From Prevotella sp. (GTDB taxonomy: Bacteria; Bacteroidota; Bacteroidia; Bacteroidales; Dysgonomonadaceae): 64,000 bases of DNA. Position numbers and translations under genes: made by a program. Below are positions 36,316 to 44,417 of the stretch, piece by piece (position 1 is the first letter of the stretch; the number at the start of each line of letters is the position of its first letter). The DNA is taken from positions 1 through 64,000 of the forward strand of contig JAITVV010000081.1 in NCBI GenBank assembly GCA_031285625.1. The letters run 5' to 3'. The notes under the pieces were generated by a model. It ran no database searches. It had not been told where the DNA came from and saw only the letters and a program-made list of their open reading frames with translations.

Positions 36316-37296
36316 TTAATATATATAGACTTTATTCTCTTTTATTTTGTAGTTTAATTCAGGTATAATCTGCTTCAATATCTGAAGAGATTCTTCCAGT
36401 GTTTCACCATGAACGAATTTTGCTGTTATTAGTTCACTATAATATTTATTAGAGTTTATATAGATCGAAACATCGTATCGATGTTCAAATGTTCTGACAA
36501 TATCAGCTATCGATGCACTGAAGAATAACAAATGTCCGTTTTTCCATGCACCAATATGTTCATCTTTTACTATTTCCTTATTTATGTTATCGGATATCTT
36601 ATTATAAACAATCTGTTCGTTCCTATTAAGTATTATACTGGCTAGTTCACTTTTATTAAAATTCAGCTGTACTTTGCCTTCTTGCAGGGTGGTTATAATA
36701 TTGGGATTATCAGAATAAGCCGAAACATTAAACTTAGTACCCAATACTTCCACATCTATTCCATCAGTCTTTACAATAAATGGTTTGTCATTCCTGTGAG
36801 TAACTTCAAAATAGGCTTCACCATTTAAATAAACATAACGAGCTTCGGGGCTATGATCTTCTTCAGGATATATTACAACACTTCCCGAATTGATAGTCAC
36901 TTTGGTACTGTCAGGTAACATTAGTGTCCGGTATTCTCCATTTGGAGCAAAACATTCAGCAAATTGAACAGGTTTGTCAGCCGAAGTACGATCGCTCAGA
37001 TAATATACTGATAATGCGGAGAGAATGGGTAAAAGGATTACTGCTGCAGCTATTTTGTAGTATTTTCTTATTGTAAACCGTTTCCCGGTACCATAAAGTT
37101 TTCTTTCGACCTCCTTTAATGAATCCAGGGTAGATGAATCTGCTGATATATCGATCTTATTCCAGATTTCTTTTAATGCCTCATCTTTTTCATCAGAGTG
37201 CGATGAGTCCAAATACCATTCACGAAATTTTGTTTGAATATCTTTGGGATATTCATTTTTGAAGAATATATTTAAAATGTGTTTTAGTATTTGCAT
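36316..37296 (-). CDS. FecR family anti-sigma factor
   Basis: Membrane protein that holds the ECF sigma factor until the SusC STN domain signals. 326 residues: cytoplasmic N-terminal domain with helices (1-75), one TM at about 80-97, periplasmic FecR domain (about 110-220, with FAECFAPNGEYRTLMLPDST and GEAYFEVTHRNDKPF) and the C-terminal DUF4974 domain (from about 255, HLLFFSASIADIVRTFEHRY). It follows the sigma gene by 73 bp. Confidence 0.94.
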   Translation of the reverse strand: MQILKHILNIFFKNEYPKDIQTKFREWYLDSSHSDEKDEALKEIWNKIDISADSSTLDSLKEVERKLYGTGKRFTIRKYYKIAAAVILLPILSALSVYYLSDRTSADKPVQFAECFAPNGEYRTLMLPDSTKVTINSGSVVIYPEEDHSPEARYVYLNGEAYFEVTHRNDKPFIVKTDGIDVEVLGTKFNVSAYSDNPNIITTLQEGKVQLNFNKSELASIILNRNEQIVYNKISDNINKEIVKDEHIGAWKNGHLLFFSASIADIVRTFEHRYDVSIYINSNKYYSELITAKFVHGETLEESLQILKQIIPELNYKIKENKVYIY

Positions 37297-37369
37297 ATTA
37301 TCACCTTTTAATACAAGACAATCAAAAGGCGGATTGCACCCAATCGAATCTTAAAAAAAATATTATTTT

Positions 37370-37927
37370 CTAAATAAAAAACAAAAGCATAAAAGAAATT
37401 GTCTTCCTTATTTCTTTGAGTGCCAAGTTTATATGGTTCTCTACCGTTTTCTTTGTAATTCCTAATTTTTTTGCAATGTCTTCATTTTTTATGCCTTCCA
37501 TACGGCTCATCTCATAGATCTTTCGACGTTGTTCGGGCATTTTACTTACAGTCAATTCTGTTAACAGCCGTATTTCTTTGGCAAAAAGTTCTTCTTCTAT
37601 TGATATATAGTTTTCTTGAGAAGAAGAGTAATTGTAGTTATAATACTTTTCTTCCAGATCTTTTTTCTTAAACTCGTTTATCACAGCATTTTTTGCCATT
37701 TTATATATATAGGCATCAAATGATTGTATTTCTTTCAGACTTACCCTGTTCTCCCAAATCTTAATGAAAATATCCTGACTGATATCTTCTGCAGCAGCTT
37801 CTTCTTTTATTAAATGGACTATAAAATATTTGACTTTTGGGAAGTATGACAAAAACACTGATCGAAAAGCATTTCTATCCCCGTCGGATATCAATTCTAT
37901 TAGTTCTATTGTTTTCAGTGAATTCAT
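37370..37927 (-). CDS. ECF sigma factor (SusCD-associated, RpoE-like)
   Basis: 185 residues from ATG 37927 (a TTG one codon upstream is rejected). Sigma-70 region 2 is near 20-90 (AAAEDISQDIFIKIWENR) and region 4 HTH near 125-180 (MPEQRRKIYEMSRMEGIKNE, then IAKKLGITKKTVENH). With FecR and the STN-SusC it forms the cell-surface switch that activates the polysaccharide locus. The C terminus, ISFMLLFFI, is hydrophobic, as in other members. Confidence 0.94.
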   Translation of the reverse strand: MNSLKTIELIELISDGDRNAFRSVFLSYFPKVKYFIVHLIKEEAAAEDISQDIFIKIWENRVSLKEIQSFDAYIYKMAKNAVINEFKKKDLEEKYYNYNYSSSQENYISIEEELFAKEIRLLTELTVSKMPEQRRKIYEMSRMEGIKNEDIAKKLGITKKTVENHINLALKEIRKTISFMLLFFI

Positions 37928-38486
37928 CAATATGGCGATCAGAGGTGAAACTTGTGGAATGAAAAATCTTTTTTTAAGGTTAAAGGCAAAAAGTTTTTCA
38001 TATAATTATTCAATTCAGATTAACATCATAGTCCCAAAAATGGTATTCGATGAGGATATCACTTCAATGAAACTATTAAATAAGGAAAATAAATCTTTCA
38101 CAACACTATGACAAAAATAATAATATTATTATCTAATCTGACTATAAAAAGATTTTTTGTGCGGATATTATCCGCAACTTTAATAAATCTCTTTCCTTTT
38201 ATCCGAAGCACATTCAATAATATCATTTCGAAACCATTATACTACGAATTATATAAATAAAATTCAGGAAATAGCTGTTCGCTTAAAAATCGTCAACAAA
38301 CACAATGGAAATAATACAAGCAGAATATGAAATAGGAAAGCCGCTTTTTTAATAAAAATTCTAAATAAAACAAGATTAGCTATTTACAGAAACATCTTTA
38401 CCATACAAATAAATCCCCAATAATTTCAAAAAAATGATGTATCTTTGTGCGCATTAAAATAATAAACTCTCACTTATTTTATTCCT
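37928..38486. other. 559-bp intergenic region between the ECF sigma gene and guaA
   Basis: Very AT-rich, with no supportable gene. It holds a perfect 8-bp inverted repeat TGCGGATA-T-TATCCGCA at 38160-38176, 233 nt upstream of the sigma gene, which could be an operator or just a hairpin, and the guaA -7 box at 38440-38447. Confidence 0.5.
38440..38447 (+). promoter_or_regulatory. -7 promoter box for guaA
   Basis: TATCTTTG, 39 nt before the guaA ATG, fits TAnnTTTG exactly. No clear -33 TTG was found at the expected distance. Confidence 0.5.
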
Positions 38487-40007
38487 ATGCACGAGAAAAT
38501 CATTATCCTCGATTTCGGGTCACAAACCACCCAACTTATTGGTCGCAGAGTCAGAGAATTAAATGTCTATTGCGAAATTGTTCCTTATGATAAATTTCCT
38601 TTTGGAGATGAGTCTGTAAAAGGTGTTATCCTGTCAGGAAGTCCTTTTTCTGTAAACGATGCTGATGCATTTAAGCCTGACCTGACTCAGATAAGAGGTA
38701 AATATCCGGTATTGGGTATCTGTTATGGAGCACAATATTTGGCATATACATCAGGCGGCAAAGTTGAAAAAAGTGACACTCGGGAATACGGACGGGCGCA
38801 CCTGGCTAAAATAAATGCTTCGGAACCCCTATTTGATGGTATCCAGGAAGAAACACAGGTATGGATGTCACATGGGGATACAATCACCCTATTACCAGAC
38901 AGTTTTAAAGTAATAGCAAGTACTACCGATGTAGCTGTTGCAGCATACAAAATAGAAGGAGAACCTACCTGGGCGGTACAGTTCCACCCTGAAGTGTTTC
39001 ACACGACAGACGGGACACGTCTACTCAGTAACTTCCTGAATATATGCAAAATGAAACGCGACTGGTCACCTGCATCATTCATTGATACTACCGTAGCAGA
39101 GTTGAAAATGCAATTAGGTGACGACAAAGTTATACTAGCTCTTTCGGGAGGAGTAGACTCGTCCGTTACTGCAGTTTTATTAAACAGAGCCATTGGTAAA
39201 AATCTAACCTGTGTATTTGTTGATCATGGATTACTTCGCAAAAATGAATTTGAGAATGTACTGAAAGACTATGAACATCTTGGGTTGAATGTAATTGGAG
39301 TAAATGCCAAGGAACGGTTTTACAAAGCGTTAGCAGGAGTAACAGACCCTGAGCAAAAACGTAAGATCATAGGAAAAGGCTTTATTGATGTATTTGATGA
39401 AGAAGCGCACAAGCTAAAAGACATAAAATGGCTGGGGCAGGGAACTATCTATCCCGATATTATTGAGTCGTTATCCATCACAGGACATGTAATCAAATCA
39501 CACCACAATGTAGGTGGTCTACCTGAGAAAATGAATCTGAAACTGGTAGAGCCTCTGCGTCTGCTGTTCAAAGATGAAGTTCGACGTGTCGGGCTCGAGC
39601 TAGGCATGAAAGAAACACTTATAAAACGCCATCCATTCCCAGGTCCCGGGTTAGGAATCCGGATACTTGGAGATATTACTCCCGAAAAAGTGGAAATAGC
39701 TCAGAATGCGGATGATATCTACATTCGTATGCTCCGCGAATACGGGTTCTATGATAAAGTATGGCAGGCAGGTGCAATACTGTTGCCTATTCGCTCGGTA
39801 GGGGTAATGGGTGACGAGCGTACTTATGAAAATACTGTGGCTTTACGTGCAGTAACTTCAACAGATGCTATGACTGCAGACTGGGCACACCTGCCTTACG
39901 AGTTTCTTGCAAAAGTATCAAATGAGATCATCAATAAGGTGAAAGGAGTAAACCGTGTAGTTTACGATATATCTTCGAAACCGCCTGCTACCATAGAGTG
40001 GGAATGA
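38487..40007 (+). CDS. guaA: GMP synthase (glutamine-hydrolysing)
   Basis: Converts XMP to GMP with glutamine and ATP. 506 residues: class I glutaminase domain (catalytic Cys in [12 protein letters not shown] near 77, His and Glu in [10 protein letters not shown] near 168), ATP-pyrophosphatase domain with the P-loop [10 protein letters not shown] near 220, and the C-terminal dimerisation domain ending [20 protein letters not shown]. Single-gene unit with its own promoter and terminator. Confidence 0.98.
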   Translation: MHEKIIILDFGSQTTQLIGRRVRELNVYCEIVPYDKFPFGDESVKGVILSGSPFSVNDADAFKPDLTQIRGKYPVLGICYGAQYLAYTSGGKVEKSDTREYGRAHLAKINASEPLFDGIQEETQVWMSHGDTITLLPDSFKVIASTTDVAVAAYKIEGEPTWAVQFHPEVFHTTDGTRLLSNFLNICKMKRDWSPASFIDTTVAELKMQLGDDKVILALSGGVDSSVTAVLLNRAIGKNLTCVFVDHGLLRKNEFENVLKDYEHLGLNVIGVNAKERFYKALAGVTDPEQKRKIIGKGFIDVFDEEAHKLKDIKWLGQGTIYPDIIESLSITGHVIKSHHNVGGLPEKMNLKLVEPLRLLFKDEVRRVGLELGMKETLIKRHPFPGPGLGIRILGDITPEKVEIAQNADDIYIRMLREYGFYDKVWQAGAILLPIRSVGVMGDERTYENTVALRAVTSTDAMTADWAHLPYEFLAKVSNEIINKVKGVNRVVYDISSKPPATIEWE

Positions 40008-40020
40008 TCATAAATAAAAA

Positions 40021-40046
40021 AGTATCCCAGTTGGGATACTTTTTTA
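40021..40046. terminator. Bidirectional terminator between guaA and the MEKHLA gene
   Basis: AGTATCCC (40021-40028), loop AGTT, GGGATACT (40033-40040), flanked by A-run on the left and T-run on the right, so it serves both converging genes. Confidence 0.85.
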
Positions 40047-40505
40047 TTTATACCAATCAGGCCTATTATATTCCTCAGTCCAAAAGAGGGCACCTTGCCC
40101 CCAAACAGATTCCTCATCTTTTAGTTGCCAGACAATACCGTCATAGATATTAAAGCTGCTGCCATATTTATCAATTCGCGGTCCCGAATAATTATATGCA
40201 ATACCATCACAGGTAACAATCTGTAGTAACTGTGCCCGCTCTGCCCTGTCTTCATCAGCAGCACTCAATCTTGAATGTAGCGATAGCATTTCCTCTAGGG
40301 TGTATTTGAAGCAGGATAAAGCATACTTATTTGCGTAAATAAAGTGAGGATCTGCGTTTGCATTATGAGCCAATATACTATAGGGGGCTTCTTCATCAAG
40401 CCATTGATAGCGGTCTGTGATATCATGAGGAGTAGGCAGCCTTTTTCCACTCAATTTGTAAAAGCAATCGTCAATCTGTCTAATTAGAAGTGATTTTTCT
40501 TCCAT
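40044..40505 (-). CDS. MEKHLA domain protein
   Basis: 153 residues, essentially one MEKHLA domain, a PAS-like fold first noted in plant HD-ZIP III proteins and cyanobacterial/bacterial stand-alone proteins. Typical features: YSILAHNANADPHFIYANKYAL near 57-78, then a charged helix, ITRTCDGIAYNYSG-like (here VTCDGIAYNYSGPRID) and a final AVVWQ-type strand (GIVWQLKD). Ligand and role are unknown. It sits 9 bp after the TPP enzyme gene, same strand, so is probably its partner. Confidence 0.85.
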   Translation of the reverse strand: MEEKSLLIRQIDDCFYKLSGKRLPTPHDITDRYQWLDEEAPYSILAHNANADPHFIYANKYALSCFKYTLEEMLSLHSRLSAADEDRAERAQLLQIVTCDGIAYNYSGPRIDKYGSSFNIYDGIVWQLKDEESVWGQGALFWTEEYNRPDWYK

Positions 40506-40514
40506 AATATTCTT

Positions 40515-42227
40515 CTATAAATTTCGAAGCCGTGGGTTAGCCCCTAATAGCTGATGTGGATCAACAGCCACTTCAATAAGCAATGAGCGACATGAGCGAC
40601 TTCTCTTTTTTACCAATAATTCATTAAAATTAGAAAGATCCGGATTAAGTTTCTCGGCATCCCAACCATAAGCTCTAGCTATGGAGCAATAATCAACCGG
40701 CTTCAGAGCAGAATGATATCTTTCTTCTGGTACATCCGGAAGGATCTTTATCAAACCTTGTTCTACAATTGATAACGTTTCATTATTTAGTAAAAAGACA
40801 ACCAGACCAAGATCAGACACCTCTCCTAAAGAACCGGAAAAAAGACGAAAACACCCATCTCCCGTAAATAGGAATACCGGTTGCTCGGGCTTGGAGAGTT
40901 TGGCCCCCACAGCAACACCAAATGCGCCTCCCATTGCTGAACCCCTATAAAGAGAGTAAAAATGGATATTATTGTTAGGCCTTTGTGTTACATATTGCCG
41001 GTCTTTATATGACAGGCATACATCATCAAATCCAATGGAACCTGCCGGCCACCATTTGTCAAGTTGTTGATATAACTTAACCATATCAACATAACCTTTG
41101 CCCGGAATGGGAAATGAACTATTATTTAAATCCTCGGGAGCAGGCTCTACAGGTATATTTGCAAAAGGTTGTTGCTTAGCAGTATCTATCAGGCTCCTTA
41201 ATACCATATCAATGGCACCATGCATATGATAGTATTTACCTTTTGCAATATGAAACAAGCTATTCTTTACCAACCCGTAAGCTTTTGGTATATTACCCAC
41301 AAAGAAAGTATGTGAGGCCGTAAATAAATTCAGATTGACGGTATATTCGTCAGGACAAGCACCAAGTACCATCAGGACATCATCATCCCCCAATGAATCA
41401 TACATATTCAAAGCTTTATCATTTCCTCCAAAAGCAATATATCCATATCCATAAGGATTGTCTCGGCTAACAGCATTCGCTCCGTTTATACTCCATATAA
41501 CGGCAGCTTGGAATTGTTTACTAAATGCGCTGGTTAACTCCAAAGCATCAGTATAGCGAGCCATCTCCTCTCCAACAAGGATCACCAAACGTTTTCCATC
41601 AATAGCCTGGCGGAATATTGCTGTAAAATCATCAAAACGACCGTTTTCCACTGTATAAGGAGCAACTGCTGGTATAGCCGGCACTTCATCAACTGTTATA
41701 TTAAGCGATTCATTCACCAAAACAAAAACAACAGGTTTTGAATTATCCAATAAAGCCTTTGCCAATGCCAGCTGTTCAGCTAATATAGATGGATCATCAA
41801 GAACAAATACAGAATTAGGGAGTTCTGCCCGTAACTGTTCTATCATGTTACTCCCATAGATTGAAGTATCCTGAAGAGGAGAACATCCCAGTGTATTTTT
41901 AGCCGAGACAGGCACTATGTATACTGCAGGTATGTCATGTAGTTTAGCATCACTAAGGCCACAAGCCAGAAGTTTAGTGGCAGCGCCTGTCGTCGCAACA
42001 GCTGCTGCTATTTTTCCACTTGCCAGATAATATCCCAACGGAACAAAACCGGCATTATACTCACCAAATGTAAAGAATTCCGGTTTACCGGAAGATGTAT
42101 CATGCAAGGTATCGAGATATTTGAGGTAATGAATAACTCCCCCTCCCGTTACACCTGTATACAATGTTATCCCCCAACTTTTAAGTGTATCTATCAAAAA
42201 TTGATAATAATCATATTTTTCAGCCAT
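40515..42227 (-). CDS. Thiamine diphosphate-dependent decarboxylase/synthase-like enzyme
   Basis: 570 residues with the full acetolactate-synthase/pyruvate-decarboxylase fold: N-terminal PYR domain with the activating glutamate E56 (FFTFGEYNAGF), a central domain near 200-340, and a C-terminal PP domain with the ThDP/Mg motif TGDGCFRLFSGSLGEVSDLG and then NN about 27 residues on. Closest in feel to phosphonopyruvate or indolepyruvate decarboxylase-type proteins, but no substrate can be assigned. It pairs with a MEKHLA gene. Confidence 0.85.
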   Translation of the reverse strand: MAEKYDYYQFLIDTLKSWGITLYTGVTGGGVIHYLKYLDTLHDTSSGKPEFFTFGEYNAGFVPLGYYLASGKIAAAVATTGAATKLLACGLSDAKLHDIPAVYIVPVSAKNTLGCSPLQDTSIYGSNMIEQLRAELPNSVFVLDDPSILAEQLALAKALLDNSKPVVFVLVNESLNITVDEVPAIPAVAPYTVENGRFDDFTAIFRQAIDGKRLVILVGEEMARYTDALELTSAFSKQFQAAVIWSINGANAVSRDNPYGYGYIAFGGNDKALNMYDSLGDDDVLMVLGACPDEYTVNLNLFTASHTFFVGNIPKAYGLVKNSLFHIAKGKYYHMHGAIDMVLRSLIDTAKQQPFANIPVEPAPEDLNNSSFPIPGKGYVDMVKLYQQLDKWWPAGSIGFDDVCLSYKDRQYVTQRPNNNIHFYSLYRGSAMGGAFGVAVGAKLSKPEQPVFLFTGDGCFRLFSGSLGEVSDLGLVVFLLNNETLSIVEQGLIKILPDVPEERYHSALKPVDYCSIARAYGWDAEKLNPDLSNFNELLVKKRSRSCRSLLIEVAVDPHQLLGANPRLRNL

Positions 42228-42408
42228 ATTTTTCTTTATTAAAGTTATTAAGGCAATCAGTCATGAAAAAAACTGACATCCTCAGAAGAACAGCCATAAG
42301 GGCAATAGGTTCAAGCCTTTAATAAAGGTTTAGTTAATATAGGTTCTTTAAAAAGAAAATAAGGTTTCTCTTAAAACCTTTACTGTGGTTTTGTATTTAT
42401 TTAATAAT

Positions 42409-42416
42409 TACCTTTG
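42409..42416 (+). promoter_or_regulatory. -7 promoter box for tag
   Basis: TACCTTTG, 19 nt before the tag ATG at 42436. The upstream TTTTG at 42389-42393 is rather close to be the -33 element. Confidence 0.45.
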
Positions 42417-42435
42417 AAAAATAAATTTTAGAAAG

Positions 42436-43014
42436 ATGGAAGATATTATAAACAAACGTTGTGGCTGGGCTGGAACCGACGAGTTATATGTGAAATATCA
42501 TGATGAAGAATGGGGACAATTGGTAAACGATGATAAAACTTTATTCGAATTTCTTGTTTTGGAAAGCGCTCAGGCCGGATTGTCATGGATTACGATTCTT
42601 CGAAAACGCGAAGGATACAGAAAAGCCTTTTACAATTTTGACGTTGAAAAAGTAGCTGGGATGACTCCGAATGATATCGAGAGACTGATGAAGTTTGACG
42701 GAATTGTAAAGAACCGGCTAAAGATTGCATCCACCATTACGAATGCTCAATATTTTATCGCGATTCAAAAGGAATTCGGCAGTTTCTATAATTATACATT
42801 ATCATTCTTTCCTAAACAGCAACCGGTCAAGAATAACTTCAAATCGTTAAGTGAGGTTCCCGCCTCGTCTCCTGAATCAGATGCAATGAGTAAGGATATG
42901 AAAAAACGAGGATTTAAATTTTTTGGCTCCACTATTTGTTATGCTTATATGCAGGCTGCAGGGTTTGTGAATGATCATTTGGATAGTTGTTTCTGTAGAG
43001 AAAAGAAAATATAA
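42436..43014 (+). CDS. tag: DNA-3-methyladenine glycosylase I
   Basis: Removes 3-methyladenine from alkylated DNA. 192 residues with the TagI zinc ligands and catalytic core: RCGWAGTDELYVKYHDEEWG at residues 8-27, then LFEFLVLESAQAGLSWITIL near 39-58, and the C-terminal KKRGFKFFGSTICYAYMQA and H-x3-C stretch (NDHLDSCFC). Single-gene unit, with a terminator directly after it. Confidence 0.96.
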   Translation: MEDIINKRCGWAGTDELYVKYHDEEWGQLVNDDKTLFEFLVLESAQAGLSWITILRKREGYRKAFYNFDVEKVAGMTPNDIERLMKFDGIVKNRLKIASTITNAQYFIAIQKEFGSFYNYTLSFFPKQQPVKNNFKSLSEVPASSPESDAMSKDMKKRGFKFFGSTICYAYMQAAGFVNDHLDSCFCREKKI

Positions 43015-43020
43015 ACATAT

Positions 43021-43052
43021 AAAAAGAGATGTCCGACTGGACATCTCTTTTT
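43021..43052. terminator. Bidirectional terminator between tag and the marR-like gene
   Basis: AAAAAGAGATGTCC (43021-43034) and its exact complement (43039-43052) form a 14-bp stem with loop GACT; A- and T-runs at the two ends suit both converging genes. Confidence 0.88.
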
Positions 43053-43068
43053 ATATAACTAACTGATT

Positions 43069-43425
43069 CTAGTTTTTACCTCTTATTTCGGAGAGGACAG
43101 CATTTAATTTTGCATCTTCACACTTAATCTCTTTCAGTTTATCTTTACCTTCATTTGTAATACAGAAATACATTTGCCGTTTATCGCCCTCTCCAAGCAT
43201 TCTTTTTATAAAACCTTTATCTTCTACCGACTTGATCACTTTCGAAGCGTTAGAGTTCGTTAAACCGAGCATATCGGCTATTTCTCCGGAGGAGTGCTTG
43301 CCTTCCTTCAAACTACAGAGAAGCATACCCTCATTTAAAGAAAGATCATGTTCCTTTTGGAAATCCAGTTCAAAGTTTCTGATTGAACGGTATATATCCC
43401 TGATTGAGCATAATGTTTCTTCCAT
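43069..43425 (-). CDS. MarR family transcriptional regulator
   Basis: 118 residues with a winged-helix domain: HSSGEIADMLGLTNSNASKV (recognition helix) near 43-62 and the wing KRMLGEGDKRQMYFCITNEG near 73-92. It probably controls its own operon, whose upstream members are a thioredoxin, a 52-aa lipoprotein and a DUF6132 protein, and may sense redox or a small molecule. Its ATG lies 4 bp after the thioredoxin stop. Confidence 0.88.
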   Translation of the reverse strand: MEETLCSIRDIYRSIRNFELDFQKEHDLSLNEGMLLCSLKEGKHSSGEIADMLGLTNSNASKVIKSVEDKGFIKRMLGEGDKRQMYFCITNEGKDKLKEIKCEDAKLNAVLSEIRGKN

Positions 43426-43429
43426 TCTC

Positions 43430-43900
43430 TTATTTTTTATTTAATAGAACTTTATCAATAGCTTCCTTTAGTGTTGGTTTAGGTAATGCACCCTGAGCCA
43501 TTTGCGGAGTACCTTCCATTGGCACAAACAGCAAACTAGGTATACTTCTTATACCAAATACAGCGGCAAGTTCCTGTTCTGCTTCAGTATCTATTTTATA
43601 GATGTAGATCTCTCCGTCATACTCTTTGGCAAGCTCTTCCAGTACCGGGGCCACAGCTTTACATGGCCCACACCAGTCCGCATAGAAGTCTATCAGTGCA
43701 GGTTTGTCACCCAGATATTTCCATTCGCTAGGATTGGCTTCATAGTTAGCTACTTTTTTTAAAAAATCGATTTTATTTAAATGTATTGTTTTCATTTTAC
43801 TCTCCTTTTTTACTGGTTCTGTTGTTTGTTTCTTTTTCGTTTGTCCACAAGCATTTAATGAAAGGCCTGCAATTAATAACAATAATAAAAATTGTTTCAT
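43430..43900 (-). CDS. Thioredoxin-family lipoprotein
   Basis: Periplasm-facing thioredoxin fold, 156 residues, lipobox LNAC (C18), then a lysine-rich linker. The active site is WCGPC (C77, C80) inside ALIDFYADWCGPCKAVAP, and the cis-Pro region GIRSIPSLLF is present, so it should be redox active. An in-frame Met at 36 could give a cytoplasmic form, but the lipoprotein start overlaps the preceding stop (ATGA) and is preferred. Confidence 0.92.
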   Translation of the reverse strand: MKQFLLLLLIAGLSLNACGQTKKKQTTEPVKKESKMKTIHLNKIDFLKKVANYEANPSEWKYLGDKPALIDFYADWCGPCKAVAPVLEELAKEYDGEIYIYKIDTEAEQELAAVFGIRSIPSLLFVPMEGTPQMAQGALPKPTLKEAIDKVLLNKK

Positions 43901-44055
43901 TCTTGGTTCGTATTATATTTTACCTGATTTTCATTTTTACCTTGCGGATTATCTATCTGACAATATCCTGTTATACAACACGAAACATTAAGCATCGCAA
44001 TAACAACAATAGCAAGATATTGTATAGTATACTTTCTAAGATACTTATTCTTCAT
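43897..44055 (-). CDS. 52-aa small lipoprotein in the thioredoxin operon
   Basis: A 52-codon ORF with ATG 44055 and TGA at 43899-43897, overlapping the DUF6132 stop (11 nt) and the thioredoxin ATG (4 nt), which is strong support for translation. It has a basic N terminus (MKNKYLRKYTIQY), a hydrophobic core and a lipobox-like NVSC with adjacent cysteines (CC, and another C nearby at GYC), then a polar tail rich in Asn and Gln. No family recognised. Confidence 0.7.
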   Translation of the reverse strand: MKNKYLRKYTIQYLAIVVIAMLNVSCCITGYCQIDNPQGKNENQVKYNTNQE

Positions 44056-44257
44056 TCCCGCCTTTTTTAAAAAAGCTGAGTAATAAACTACCCATAGCAG
44101 CTCCCCAGATAATACTCATTGTTGGCGATGCTGTTATCGGACAGGTACCACTTGAACATCCTATATAAAACCAATATAAATATCCTCCTATTCCGCCGAT
44201 AATGGCTCCCACCAGATATGTCCAGTTCTGTTTTAATATATTGATCATTCTATCCAC
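44045..44257 (-). CDS. DUF6132 family small membrane protein
   Basis: 70 residues with two predicted helices: TYLVGAIIGGIGGYLYWFYIG and a second one near SIIWGAAMGSLLLSF. Two cysteines (GCSSGTCPIT) lie in the loop between them; this GCxxGxCxIT motif is the mark of the DUF6132 family, often found next to thioredoxin or rhodanese genes. First gene of the operon, with a TATTTTTG box upstream on the same strand. Function unknown; the cysteine pair suggests redox or sulfur handling. Confidence 0.85.
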   Translation of the reverse strand: MDRMINILKQNWTYLVGAIIGGIGGYLYWFYIGCSSGTCPITASPTMSIIWGAAMGSLLLSFFKKGGNEE

Positions 44258-44370
44258 AATATTTTTTTTAAATCAGAAACAAAAATATAATTTATTTTCC
44301 AATGGAACAAATTTCTATTGTAAATAAAATATAATATTTATTATTATACATAATCCAAAGGGAAAAAATA

Positions 44371-44398
44371 AGCCCGGCATATTTAAATATGCCGGGCT
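44371..44398 (-). terminator. Terminator after the C1 peptidase gene
   Basis: A perfect 28-bp palindrome (GCCCGGCATATTT half) is followed on the minus strand by TATTTTTTC. It lies 20 nt after the peptidase stop and in the gap before the DUF6132 operon. Confidence 0.88.
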
Positions 44399-44417
44399 AA
44401 ATATTCTATATCTTTTA

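Noticed and set aside
42263-42322. 19-codon ORF (MKKTDILRRTAIRAIGSSL) upstream of tag
   Set aside because: Too short and with no supporting context, so not listed as a gene.
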